The notes under the pieces: model-generated
Databases searched by the model: none
Told to the model about the DNA's origin: nothing
What the model saw: only the letters and a program-made list of their open reading frames with translations
Origin: Streptomyces kaniharaensis
GTDB lineage: Bacteria; Actinomycetota; Actinomycetes; Streptomycetales; Streptomycetaceae
Direction: 5' to 3'
Length of the DNA stretch: 64,000 bases
Assembly: GCF_009569385.1 (NCBI RefSeq)
Contig: NZ_WBOF01000004.1
Span: forward strand, 186,001 to 250,000
Shown: one piece after another, positions 24,789 through 33,135 of the stretch
Numbering within the stretch: the stretch's first letter is position 1
Layout: each line of letters opens with the position of its first letter
Program-made: the position numbers and the translations under genes

Positions 24789-27451
24789 GCCGCGCTCACC
24801 GCCGTCCGGGCCCGCGCCGGCCGCACCGGCGCCGGAAGGCTCTCGTCCTCCAGCGGCTGGGACGCGTACTGGGACATCCGCTCCCGCCAGCCACTGGCCG
24901 GGGGCTGAACCGGGTCCTGGACCTCGGCGCGGACCTGGTCGAGCTGCTGCGCCAGCAAGGCCTGCGCGCACCGGCGGGCCGCCTCGTCGGCTGCGGCCAG
25001 GACCTCCGGCTCGCCGCGACGCCGGGCCCGCTCGATCCCGGCCACCCGGTCGGCCTCCGCCCTCGCTTGCGGGCCGTGAAGCAGGGCCTCCAGCGCGAGC
25101 GCGCGCTCCCGGGCCACCAGCTGCTCGACGAGCTCCCGCAGCTGCCAGACCACCGCCGCCTCCGGCAGTCCCTGGCCGCGCCACCGCTCCCCCGCCTGCT
25201 CGGCCTCGGCCTCCAGCCGCGCCCGGCACACGCCCAGAAGTCCGCCCCTGGCGGCCGGGACGTCCACCAGGCCGGCCGCCACGGCCGCGAACTCCGCAGC
25301 CGACTCCAAGGCCTGGCGCGTCGTCCGGGTCTCCGAGCAGATCAGGCACAGCCCACCGGCCTCCGGCACCCCGCACTCCAGGCACGGCCGGGCCGCCAAC
25401 TCAGCCTGAGCAGCGGCCTGTTCGTCCCGCTGTCGGGCCCACGCCTTCTCACGCCGGGCGCGCTCGATCGTCGCGCGCTCCCGGCGGACGGCTTCCTCGG
25501 CCGCCAGCCGGGCAACTTCCCGGCTCAGCCGCCGTTCCACCTCCGCCCGGAACTCCTCCGGTGCGAGGACAAGCAGCTGCTCGGTGACGGACCGTGCGAC
25601 CTGGTGCCGCAGCGCCCGGCGGTCCTCGACCAGCAGCTCGCAGGACGGGCAGACCCGGCCGGTGTCCATCCGCACCCGGTCATCGCACGCCTGGGCGTAG
25701 CACTCGGCCCGCTGCGGCAATCCGCGGCCGAGCAGCCAGCCGATCGGATCCCGTACCGGCTGCCCGAACTGCGCGGCCAACCGGCGCTCCAGGCGCTCCG
25801 CCAGCAGCGCCGGGGCCTGCTCAGCGCCGACGATCCCGGCCAGGCGCACCAGCTCGGCCCGTGCTGCGGCCCGTACTCGACGTCGGCCACCGGTATGCCC
25901 GATCCGGGCCCACTCCCCCTGCACCGGCGTCAGGACCCGCTCCAGCCCTCGGGGCAGGGACCACCGCAGCAGCACCCGCGCAGCACCGACAGGCGACTTC
26001 TGATCCTGCCGTTCGACGACGAGGTCCTGGTGCTGTTCCCCGCGAAGCGGGCCACCGCAACCACCGACCTGCTCGGCGGCCTCGACGGTGCCGGGCTCGG
26101 GCCGGTCCTCGCGCCCGCTCACGCGCTCCGGCAGCGGTGGGAACCCCAACGCGGCTTCGCCGGAAAAGCGAAACTCAGCAGCACCAGAACCACCTAGAGC
26201 AACCACCTGAGGCGCGTGGTGGGCGTGGAGTGGTGCACCAGCCTCCGCGCCGCTCCCCGACACCTCAGCAGCCTGTTCGCCCAGGTCAGAGCCATCTTCA
26301 TCCCCTGCCTTCGCTGCGTCGGGAACGTCCTGACCCCTGAGTGCACCATCCGCATCGACGAGATCACCGTCCACGACGTCGAAGAAGCCGACCTGGAGCC
26401 AGCCCTCCCCCGGTCCCGACGGGTCCTCGTCTTCCAACGAGCCCGAGCACTGCGTGCACACAGAGCCCCGGCCCTCCGACGGAGCTCCTGCAGGTTCGAC
26501 GTCCTCGTCGACGCCCGGCGGGATCTGCTCGGGGACGACCTCCAGGTCCGCCTGGGAACGCCCGTGTGCCGCGGCGACCGCCGGCACCAGGATCCTCAGC
26601 CGTGCGTCGGGTACACCGCGGCCCGGCACCTTCAGCAACCCTCGCCGGAGCAGCCCGTCCACCACCTGGGCCGCCTCCACCAACGGGCGGCCGATCAGCC
26701 GCGCGACCGTCGCATCCGCCCGATCGAACCCGGCCGCCACCGCCCCGCCCACCAAGGGCACCCGGCCATCCGGCCGCGCCGCCAGCACCAGACGGAGCAG
26801 CGCGAGACGCTCGGCCGCCGCCCCGCGACCCCGCCGCTCACCCAGCAGCCCAGGTGGCGTCTCCGGCTTACCCACCGGAGCCCACCCAGGGCCGAACAGC
26901 TTCTCGCACAACGCCAGGAGAACCGCCAACTCGCGCTTCTCCAGGACCAACGGAGCAGAGCACCGCGCCAGGGCGGCCGAGAGCGGCAGCAGCTCCCACC
27001 GCAAGCCCGTCACCCGACGCACGCCCTCGACCGACGCCGTCATCACCTCGGTCGAGACCGCACCCGAGACCCGAAGGGCCGGCAGCACCCGATGGTCGAC
27101 GTAGGACTCCGATACCCCCGCCCATCGCGCCAACTCGCCAGCTGTGAGCTCCAGTTGCGACTCCCCCGCAGGCGACTTCGCGAAGAGCACAGTGGCTGCT
27201 AGGACCTCGACCAGCGGTCGACCGCGAAGCGACCGATCTGCGAGTAGAGCGTCAAGGGCGGCCGTCAGCCGCTCGCGAACACTCCGGTTCAGCGCGAGCG
27301 GCTGGTCAAGCCCTGCCCCTGGTCCCGTCGGCGGGCCGGAGAGTCGCAAGGTTGACGTGCGAGAGCGCTTCACTCGATCGAGTGACTTTGTCTTGCTTGT
27401 GGTGATGTGGGCATAGTCCGAGGGCGACGCGAGTGACCCTGTTTTTGGCAA
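24785..27451 (-). CDS. Large HTH/coiled-coil zinc protein of the replication operon
   Basis: The 888-residue frame has an N-terminal winged-helix-like region (LTAGELARWAGVSESYVDHRVLPAL), a low-complexity middle (residues ~310-500), and a coiled-coil C-terminal half rich in Glu/Arg/Ala with two zinc-knuckle pairs, CPSC near residue 625 and CLEC/CLIC near residue 725. It is first in an operon with Prim-Pol and the ATPase, so an initiator or regulator role is plausible. The annotated TTG at 27451 has no clear ribosome site; a start near 27373, at the palindrome, is possible. Confidence 0.6.
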   Translation of the reverse strand: MPKTGSLASPSDYAHITTSKTKSLDRVKRSRTSTLRLSGPPTGPGAGLDQPLALNRSVRERLTAALDALLADRSLRGRPLVEVLAATVLFAKSPAGESQLELTAGELARWAGVSESYVDHRVLPALRVSGAVSTEVMTASVEGVRRVTGLRWELLPLSAALARCSAPLVLEKRELAVLLALCEKLFGPGWAPVGKPETPPGLLGERRGRGAAAERLALLRLVLAARPDGRVPLVGGAVAAGFDRADATVARLIGRPLVEAAQVVDGLLRRGLLKVPGRGVPDARLRILVPAVAAAHGRSQADLEVVPEQIPPGVDEDVEPAGAPSEGRGSVCTQCSGSLEDEDPSGPGEGWLQVGFFDVVDGDLVDADGALRGQDVPDAAKAGDEDGSDLGEQAAEVSGSGAEAGAPLHAHHAPQVVALGGSGAAEFRFSGEAALGFPPLPERVSGREDRPEPGTVEAAEQVGGCGGPLRGEQHQDLVVERQDQKSPVGAARVLLRWSLPRGLERVLTPVQGEWARIGHTGGRRRVRAAARAELVRLAGIVGAEQAPALLAERLERRLAAQFGQPVRDPIGWLLGRGLPQRAECYAQACDDRVRMDTGRVCPSCELLVEDRRALRHQVARSVTEQLLVLAPEEFRAEVERRLSREVARLAAEEAVRRERATIERARREKAWARQRDEQAAAQAELAARPCLECGVPEAGGLCLICSETRTTRQALESAAEFAAVAAGLVDVPAARGGLLGVCRARLEAEAEQAGERWRGQGLPEAAVVWQLRELVEQLVARERALALEALLHGPQARAEADRVAGIERARRRGEPEVLAAADEAARRCAQALLAQQLDQVRAEVQDPVQPPASGWRERMSQYASQPLEDESLPAPVRPARARTAVSAA
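27370..27385. promoter_or_regulatory. 16-bp perfect palindrome at the operon head
   Basis: TCACTCGATCGAGTGA is a perfect 16-bp palindrome near the 5' end of the replication operon. A further half-site GAGTGAC lies at 27431-27437. It would fit an operator for an autoregulating HTH protein and argues for a translation start at or after it. Confidence 0.5.
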
Positions 27452-27747
27452 AGACGGACTAGCCCCATGGCTGGCGGCTATGATCTGCTCCAGAACAACA
27501 TAGGGATGAGGGCAAAACTCAACTGGCCGCTTGACCCATCGGCGGATATTGCCTGGTCAGCGGAGGTGTGAGTGTGGTTTGGGTTAGGTCAGCTGAGAGT
27601 TGAGCCCCCTCCCAAGCCGTGACCGTGGTTGGCCCCATGGGTCGCGGCAGACCGTGCCGACAGAGTCGGCTGGCTAAGCAGAGACATGAAATTGCTCGGG
27701 GTGGCTCCCCGGGCAAGGAACGGGCGGCATGGCTGTGCCGCCCGACA
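27452..27747. other. Gene-free stretch upstream of an orphan terminator
   Basis: No convincing reading frame. The stretch is less GC-rich than its surroundings and should hold the promoter of the replication operon at its left end. A hairpin GGGCGGCA/TGCCGCCC lies at 27722-27743. It may encode a small RNA ending at the terminator that follows. Confidence 0.3.
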
Positions 27748-27771
27748 GGCGACCAAGACGGTCGCCTTTTT
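27748..27771 (+). terminator. Rho-independent terminator with U-tract
   Basis: GGCGACC (27748-27754), loop AAGAC, GGTCGCC (27760-27766) and then TTTTT. This is a textbook terminator on the + strand. No + strand gene lies upstream within 7 kb, so it points to an unannotated short transcript. The rest, to 28018, holds only the Fic promoter; nothing else is seen. Confidence 0.7.
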
Positions 27772-28018
27772 GTCTTCCTGGCCTCGAGCGCGCACAGTGA
27801 CCGTCCCTGTGCGGACGGCCTTGGTGCCGGAAAGAGTTGGCTGACTCCCCCAGCTCGGCAAGGACAGACGTGAGGTCGCTGCTCTCTCGGGCGATGACAC
27901 GCCAAAAGGCGCCACGACCCAGTGGGTCGCGACGTCTGCGAGCATCACACCAAACCTCACGCGATGAAGACTATCCTTAAACGCATCCTCTTGTGGTTGA
28001 AGCATTGGAGCGTGTCTG

Positions 28019-29323
28019 GTGGCAAGGTTTTCCGAGCAGCGGTGGCAGTCGCAGCCTGATGCCGAGGCGTCGTGGGCGGCTGGACTGCCTGGAACCTTCC
28101 GTGCCTATGTGCCTGATGCGCTATGCGGGCGGTCTGTCCGGCTCTCGACGGAGGTGGCAGCTGAGGTCGCGGCAGTGGATGCCTTGGTTCGGTCGTTGGG
28201 TGACTCGAGCCCGACTAGTCCGCACCTTGAATCTCTGGCCCGGTTCCTGCTCCGCTCCGAGGCCGTGGCGTCGTCGCGCATCGAAGGAGTCGTGGCGTCA
28301 GCCCGCGCGGTAGCCGAGCTCGAGCTGATGCTTGGCATGCGGGCCGGCGAGGAGCCGCGGGCCCCGCGCGGTGTCGATGCCAGTGCGCGGGAGGTGGTCA
28401 ACAACGTCCTGGCCCTCCGGCAGGCCGTCACCGTCCTGCACGATTCCCCCGCCGTCACCCCAGAAGATATCGACTCGCTTCAGAGGGCTCTGATGGTCGG
28501 CACGGACCAGGCTGAGGGGGCCGGCTCTGTTCGGCGGGTGCAGAACTGGGTTGGCGGCAGTGGGCTAAGTCCTCACGGTGCGGAATTCGTTCCCCCACCC
28601 CCGAGCGAGGTGCCCGCCCTCATGGACGACTTGGCGAGGTTCATCTCTGAGCCGCACCCTCTGCCGCTTGTCCAGGCCGCACTGACGCATGCCCAATTCG
28701 AAACCATTCATCCATACACAGATGGAAATGGGAGAACAGGGCGAGCCCTTATTCACACTGTCCTTGCTCGGCAAGGACTAGCGGTGGGGCATGTGCTTCC
28801 GATTTCTATGTCGCTACTTGCCCATGCCCGCGAATATATCGCTGGGCTCAATGCATACCGATATGAGGGCGATGCGAGCGATCCCGCGGCTCTCGTAGGT
28901 GTCGACGGATGGATCCGTGTCTTCTTGGCCGCAACTCGAGATGCAGTTGCGGAGTCACGTCGCTTCACCGTGGAACTCGCTGCCATGCGTACCACCTGGG
29001 ACGCGCGCCTGGCCAGCTTCCGGGAGAAGCAAAAGCGCCGCGGGCTGCCGAGGAAGGACTCGGCTGTCGTGCGACTCATGGAGCAGTTGCCTGGCGTTCC
29101 AGTGGTGACGGCACGTGCGGCTCAATCACTTCTCAGCGTTTCCTTTGTTGCGGCGAAGTCCGCGCTTGAGGAGTTGGCTGGAGCCGGGATCGTTCAGGTA
29201 AAGGAAGTTGAGCGGGGAACGCGGGCATTCATGGCCACAGATGTGCTCGACCTCATCAACAGCTCGGAACGGCGGCTTACTTATCAGCGTTGGGATTTTT
29301 CGGCTCTCGACCCGTCCGCGTAA
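28019..29323 (+). CDS. Fic-domain protein (AMPylase family)
   Basis: The 434-residue protein has the full Fic motif HPYTDGNGRTGR near residue 236 and, in its N-terminal helix bundle, the inhibitory motif SSRIEG near residue 85. It is therefore a class-II Fic protein holding its own inhibitor. The Fic domain transfers AMP from ATP onto a target protein hydroxyl. The C-terminal ~80 residues (VVTARAAQSLLSVSFVAAKS) look like a winged helix. GTG start at 28019 with GGAG eight bases before. It stands alone, in lower-GC surroundings than most of the window. Confidence 0.9.
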   Translation: MARFSEQRWQSQPDAEASWAAGLPGTFRAYVPDALCGRSVRLSTEVAAEVAAVDALVRSLGDSSPTSPHLESLARFLLRSEAVASSRIEGVVASARAVAELELMLGMRAGEEPRAPRGVDASAREVVNNVLALRQAVTVLHDSPAVTPEDIDSLQRALMVGTDQAEGAGSVRRVQNWVGGSGLSPHGAEFVPPPPSEVPALMDDLARFISEPHPLPLVQAALTHAQFETIHPYTDGNGRTGRALIHTVLARQGLAVGHVLPISMSLLAHAREYIAGLNAYRYEGDASDPAALVGVDGWIRVFLAATRDAVAESRRFTVELAAMRTTWDARLASFREKQKRRGLPRKDSAVVRLMEQLPGVPVVTARAAQSLLSVSFVAAKSALEELAGAGIVQVKEVERGTRAFMATDVLDLINSSERRLTYQRWDFSALDPSA

Positions 29324-29377
29324 GCTCCAACGCACTTAACTTTGCGGGGCTGTGGCCGGCAGGGATCGTTCGGCAGG

Positions 29378-29455
29378 CCACTGGGGCCTCCGCATCAAGG
29401 TCTTCACCTCGAAGTGAGCGGGTCCGGGAAGAGCTTGATGCGGAGGCCCCAGTGG
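29378..29455. repeat. 22-bp perfect inverted repeat
   Basis: Arms at 29378-29399 and 29434-29455 are exact reverse complements (the left begins CCACTGGGGCCTCCG and ends ATCAAG), with a 34-nt spacer. Beyond a 5-nt bulge, GGCAGG at 29372-29377 pairs with CCTGCC at 29461-29466. It may be a terminator for the Fic gene, the fold-back core of a tiny mobile element, or a recombination site. Confidence 0.7.
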
Positions 29456-29564
29456 CTGGGCCTGCCACAGGCGGAGGCCTGGCACCGGTAGAGCGACGTA
29501 GCGAGCGCTGCTGTCCCTCCGGATGGCAGGCCGGCTACATCCGCGCGACGCCGGCCCACCGTTT

Positions 29565-29594
29565 CCTTTAACGCCGAAGCCGCGCCGTTAAAGG
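29565..29594. repeat. 9-bp inverted repeat in the non-coding stretch
   Basis: CCTTTAACG at 29565-29573 pairs with CGTTAAAGG at 29586-29594 around a 12-nt loop. Weaker than a typical terminator; it may be an operator-like site or a hairpin in an unrecognised transcript. Confidence 0.4.
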
Positions 29595-30261
29595 TTAATG
29601 TCACTCTCGGTGTCGACTTGGATGTCAGCCGTTGTGGGTGGCCAAGGCTGACCCGTTGGGTACTCGCTAGTGAGGCGCGGGAGCATGGCGGCAGGCGTCA
29701 GCCCTCCTGCAGAGCGAGGGGCAACCTGGAGGATGCGCCTACGAGGAAGTGCGCAGCCATCTGGACGTGGCTGGATCGCGAGTGGCCGGTGGTCGATAGA
29801 GGAGCCAGTTCAGTCGCTAGAACTGGCGTGATGGCACCACAGCGCCCTCGGGCGTCCTGGCGACGAGCTGCTGCGCGCCGGGTGCGCCGGCCCGCCCGCA
29901 CCGCGAGGAAGGCAAACCTGACAGGGATGCCGTAGCTGTGGATGCGCCATGCCATGGGCGTGTGCGACGTGAATCTCGAGGATCGGCCCCCCGCTGGTGA
30001 GTTGACGGCAATCAGATTGCCCAAGGGGTAGAGGAGGCCGATCCTGGCTCGCTGCGAGCGTTGGAAGCGCCGACTGGCTGAGCCTCAGGATGCGCCCCGG
30101 GTAGTCGGAGCGAGAGTGGCCTGTACGCAAAGAGGGCTGGTTGGCCACGTCGGACGGCCAATCGGTTTCGCCGAAATCGCGTGCGGGCCTCTAAGTCGCC
30201 GAGAGCCGAAGGTTGCCTCCCGTCGTAAGGGGAGGTGCTAGACCGCCTGCGGCGCAAGTTG

Positions 30262-30591
30262 TCAGAGATCCTGATCAGGTGAGTCTGCCTCTTCAAGGAC
30301 AGGCGGGTATCCGTGCGCTCGAAGCCATGCGTCGAGCGCTGCGGCGACTACGTTGCCAGCGCCCGGGTTGCCATGCTCGGCGTTGTAGGTATTGACACGC
30401 GTCTTCAGGTCAAGGTCGGAGGGGACGGAGTAGTTGAGCTGCTCTCGGCTCACTCCCCTCCGCTCGATGAGGTGGCGCGTAGCTGGATGCGGAGACAGCC
30501 ATGCATCACTGTCCTGGGCGTACTCATCCATGGCTTCCACGGCGCGCGCCAACTCGCGGAGGCGGTCTGCCACCTTCACCTTCGATGCCAT
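30262..30591 (-). CDS. Small one-repeat paralogue of the ParB-like partition protein
   Basis: A 109-residue product from the ATG at 30591, preceded by AAAGGGAG. The C-terminal ~65 residues (LIERRGVSREQLNYSVPSDL, LKTRV, VVAAALDAWLRAHGYPP) repeat the domain found twice in the larger ParB-like protein at 30732-31805. It has its own promoter and is placed just after the terminator of that operon. It may compete with or modulate the larger protein at the centromere. It belongs to no family I recognise outside this locus. Confidence 0.7.
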   Translation of the reverse strand: MASKVKVADRLRELARAVEAMDEYAQDSDAWLSPHPATRHLIERRGVSREQLNYSVPSDLDLKTRVNTYNAEHGNPGAGNVVAAALDAWLRAHGYPPVLEEADSPDQDL

Positions 30592-30607
30592 GCTTCTCCC
30601 TTTCAAC

Positions 30608-30636
30608 GTTGTTACGGGTAGTGTAACACCTAGGCC
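30608..30636 (-). promoter_or_regulatory. Promoter with GTTAC inverted repeat
   Basis: On the minus strand TACACT is a good -10 hexamer (complement of 30624-30629). It lies inside GTTAC-N7-GTAAC, an inverted repeat covering about 30613-30629. The small ParB-like gene starts 20-25 bases downstream. Overlap of repeat and -10 suggests repression. Confidence 0.5.
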
Positions 30637-30677
30637 AATAGTCGTAGCAACGTACGTCGAACTATTGCCATGACGAA

Positions 30678-30715
30678 AGTAGGGGCCCAGCATCCTTGGA
30701 TGCTGGGCCCCTACT
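30678..30715 (-). terminator. Terminator of the par operon
   Basis: An 18-bp perfect inverted repeat (30678-30695 with 30698-30715, core GGGGCCCAGCATCC) with almost no loop lies 17 bp after the stop of the ParB-like gene, separating it from the small paralogue. Confidence 0.8.
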
Positions 30716-30731
30716 GGGTGAATCTGTGAGC

Positions 30732-31805
30732 TCAGAAGCCCATCAGTCGAAGCCATCGGTCCATGGCCACGGCCACGATGTCTGCGACGGGGACCTTCCG
30801 CAGAGCCCTGTTGCTGACCTTGTACATGGCCAGGCGGTGAGGAAGCTGCAGCTCCAGGGGCACGGAAGCCTTAAGCTGCTCCCTCGTGATGAAGCGCTGC
30901 TGAAGTACGACCTCGGCGCGCGGGATCTCGGGGGAGGTGCCCGATCCGCGGTACTGATCCCAAGGCGCCTCGATGTCGCTGAGATCGTTCACCGCTCCGC
31001 GAAGGAACCAGTCGAGACCAAGGGCGACGAGGTCGGCCGGCGGAATACTCCTTATGCGCGACACCACCCTGAGCTTCTCGAGGCGGAGCCCGATCTCGAG
31101 CGCCTCGGGGACGGAAGCGTTCAGGGGCTCCCGGTCGAAGTACCGCTGAGACAGAACCTCTTCTGCGCGCACGAGATCCCCTGAGTCAGCCGGAATGGTG
31201 TAGGAGTCCCACTCCGAGGCCAACTGGGCGGCCCCGCGGTGAACCACGCCGTTCCCGCTCTGAACTCGTCGCTCTAGGCCGCGAGCCGGTGAGGCGTCGA
31301 TCCGAGAGGCCGGAGCGTCAGCGACAGCGCCCTCACCGCTGGCCTCGGCTGCTCCGTGAGGCTCGGCAACAGCCTTCGGCCGCTGAACCGCAGGCTCAGG
31401 GGCCGTGTCAGCTGCTACGGGGAGTTCTGCGGGAGCGACTGCGGGCGCGGAGACGGGAGAATCCGCCACAGCCTCAGCAGATTCGGCCGACGTGCTCGAC
31501 CCCACGGCCTCGACGACAGGGAGGGTTGTGTCCTCTTTGTCGCCGCTGCCCGCGGGCTTGTCAGCTGCTACGGGGAGTCCTGCGGGAGCGGAGGCCGGCG
31601 AATCCACCACAGCATCAGCAGCCGGGGCGGCCGCGTCTGCGCTGGGCAGTTGTGCTGCGCCTTCGTCAGAAGTCCCAGACTGACCGTCTTGCGCCTCGGC
31701 AGGCGGAGTGCTCTTGGGGTTACGCGGCGGGGGCGGCCCTGTGCGCTTGCGAGCGGCCTTCACTCCCCGGAGCTGCGCCATTCCGTTCGACGTCTCATCG
31801 GGCAT
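30732..31805 (-). CDS. ParB-like partition partner with two C-terminal repeats
   Basis: The 357-residue protein has a basic N-terminus (KAARKRTGPPPPRN), a long Ala/Pro/Glu-rich linker (residues ~30-190), and two copies of one ~75-residue domain: AEEVLSQRYFDREPLNASVP ... DLVALGLDWFLRGAV and AEVVLQQRFITREQLKASVP ... DIVAVAMDRWLRLMGF. It overlaps the ParA gene by 11 bp, so it should be the centromere-binding partner, although it has no canonical ParB box. The linker holds a repeated DNA segment (31407-31438 and 31559-31590, TGTCAGCTGCTACGGGGAGT). Partition role is inferred from the ParA link. Confidence 0.7.
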   Translation of the reverse strand: MPDETSNGMAQLRGVKAARKRTGPPPPRNPKSTPPAEAQDGQSGTSDEGAAQLPSADAAAPAADAVVDSPASAPAGLPVAADKPAGSGDKEDTTLPVVEAVGSSTSAESAEAVADSPVSAPAVAPAELPVAADTAPEPAVQRPKAVAEPHGAAEASGEGAVADAPASRIDASPARGLERRVQSGNGVVHRGAAQLASEWDSYTIPADSGDLVRAEEVLSQRYFDREPLNASVPEALEIGLRLEKLRVVSRIRSIPPADLVALGLDWFLRGAVNDLSDIEAPWDQYRGSGTSPEIPRAEVVLQQRFITREQLKASVPLELQLPHRLAMYKVSNRALRKVPVADIVAVAMDRWLRLMGF

Positions 31806-32577
31806 AGTTCAACGCCGCCTTCGCTACCTCGCGGATCTGCTCCACGAAGGGCTCCTCCTTCTTGAAGATGGGCTCGGAGCAAATGGCCACGCGCTTCCTG
31901 CGCACCCCGATCCACTTGTAGTAGCTCACCATCGGCCCCACTGCGACCTGGTACTTCTTGGCCATGCTCTCAAGCTCGTTGATCAGCTGCTCCGACGGAG
32001 CGCCATCGACCATGTAAGGGACCAGGAGAAGCGGGTAGTCACTTGCCTCCTCAAGCAGCTGCTCGAGGGATCGCATCTCGCGGACCTTGAGCACCACGGG
32101 GGTAAGGACGACGTTGGCAGCTGCCATCGCACCATAGGTGGAAGGGCATGCATCAGGATGCGTGTCCACGACCAGCCGTCGCTTCAGCTCCTTCGACCAG
32201 CGCAGGAGGTCATCAGCCACCTTCTCAGCCGACGGCTCGTTCTCGCCGAAGGTCGTGTGCCCCGGAATCAAGTCAGGCTTGCGGTCACCACCGCGAAGGG
32301 GGACAGGCACCTTGCCGGACTCGAAGGCTTCGAGGAGCGGGGCGCCCTGGCGCTCCTCCTCCCGATAGCCCCACCCGGCAGTGAGGCCGCCCTTGGACCA
32401 GTCCAAGTCAACGGCGACTGCGTCGAGTTCTTGTGCCACTTCCTCGGCGAGCGTGGTCTTGCCGATACCCCCCTTGTACCCGAGGGACGCGACGACGTAC
32501 GGCTCCTGCTCAGGGAACGGCTTCAGCTGACGGCCGATCACTTCGGAGGCCGACTGAACCAGTACTTCGCTGCTCAC
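31795..32577 (-). CDS. ParA-family partition ATPase
   Basis: The 260-residue protein has the deviant Walker A of ParA/MinD proteins, KGGIGKTT near residue 33, followed by AVDLDWSKGG, and RLVVDTHPDACPST as the Walker B-like segment. I choose the GTG at 32577 after GGAGG; an upstream ATG at 32628 lacks a ribosome site. ParA ATPases position plasmid or chromosome copies along the nucleoid by working with a centromere-binding partner, here the overlapping downstream gene. Confidence 0.9.
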   Translation of the reverse strand: MSSEVLVQSASEVIGRQLKPFPEQEPYVVASLGYKGGIGKTTLAEEVAQELDAVAVDLDWSKGGLTAGWGYREEERQGAPLLEAFESGKVPVPLRGGDRKPDLIPGHTTFGENEPSAEKVADDLLRWSKELKRRLVVDTHPDACPSTYGAMAAANVVLTPVVLKVREMRSLEQLLEEASDYPLLLVPYMVDGAPSEQLINELESMAKKYQVAVGPMVSYYKWIGVRRKRVAICSEPIFKKEEPFVEQIREVAKAALNYAR

Positions 32578-32662
32578 GTGCGAGCCTCCGAACGATCGGT
32601 ATTCTGGGACTTCACGGCTTCTCTGCATTCCTCGGTCTTGTAGGGGGTCGTTTGTTTGCCGG

Positions 32663-32691
32663 GATCCGCCGGGGCCTCCCCCCGGCGGATC
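32663..32691. terminator. Hairpin between toxin and par genes
   Basis: GATCCGCCGGGG at 32663-32674 pairs with CCCCGGCGGATC at 32680-32691 around a 5-nt loop. It lies 70 bp after the toxin gene stop on the minus strand and ahead of ParA, so it separates the two operons. Confidence 0.7.
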
Positions 32692-32763
32692 ACTGGATCT
32701 CGGGGCTGAGCTAGAGCGTGAACGCTCGGTTGCTGCTGGCTCGGGAGGCGTGGGGGCGGGAGT

Positions 32764-33135
32764 TCAGGTCGCGGTCCACGCCTTGATAGCGGAGTGGACA
32801 TCGTCGACGCTCGCGTCGCCTTCTGCCACCCGTACTGCCAATTCAGCCCAGTCCGAAGGCCGGGCCCTGCACTCAACGCCGTGGTACTGCAACAGATCCA
32901 GCGAGGCCGCGATGGCAAAGAGAGCGTTGGAGAACTCCAGCATCGGCAGTCGCAGGAGCGTATGGAACAGTGAGGCAGCCTGCCCCACCGGGCCCACGTA
33001 GACGGGGGATTCGGCGATGTTTGCCTCGCAGCGAGCGATTGAAGCCGCCGCTACTCCCCAGTCGGCAATGGCAGGGTTTCCGGGGATCTGCTGCGCCACC
33101 GCGGAGAGATGCCCGACGGTCAACCGTTCGCTCAC
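32764..33135 (-). CDS. Fic/Doc-like toxin component
   Basis: The 123-residue protein (GTG at 33135, overlapping the antitoxin stop as GTGA) resembles the short Streptomyces proteins annotated as Fic-family toxin components: NPAIADWGVAAASIARCEA, SPVYVGPVGQAASLFHTLL, FSNALFAIAASLDLLQYHG, SVDDVHSAIKAW. It has the Doc-like helical scaffold but no HPFxxGNG motif in full (only the FSNALFA helix), so phosphorylating activity is uncertain. Pairing with an RHH antitoxin supports the call. Confidence 0.7.
   Translation of the reverse strand: MSERLTVGHLSAVAQQIPGNPAIADWGVAAASIARCEANIAESPVYVGPVGQAASLFHTLLRLPMLEFSNALFAIAASLDLLQYHGVECRARPSDWAELAVRVAEGDASVDDVHSAIKAWTAT

Larger units (their letters stand above)
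29324..30261. other. Long non-coding stretch
   Basis: 938 bases between the Fic gene and the partition locus carry no frame that I can support: several open frames exist but have patternless codon use and no ribosome sites. The left part contains two inverted repeats described separately. The right part (29600-30250) may be a decayed gene region; I cannot identify any family in it. Confidence 0.4.

Noticed and set aside
29618..30296. Several open frames in the gene-free stretch before the par locus
   Set aside because: No ribosome sites, no third-base GC bias typical of this DNA, and no recognisable residues pattern.
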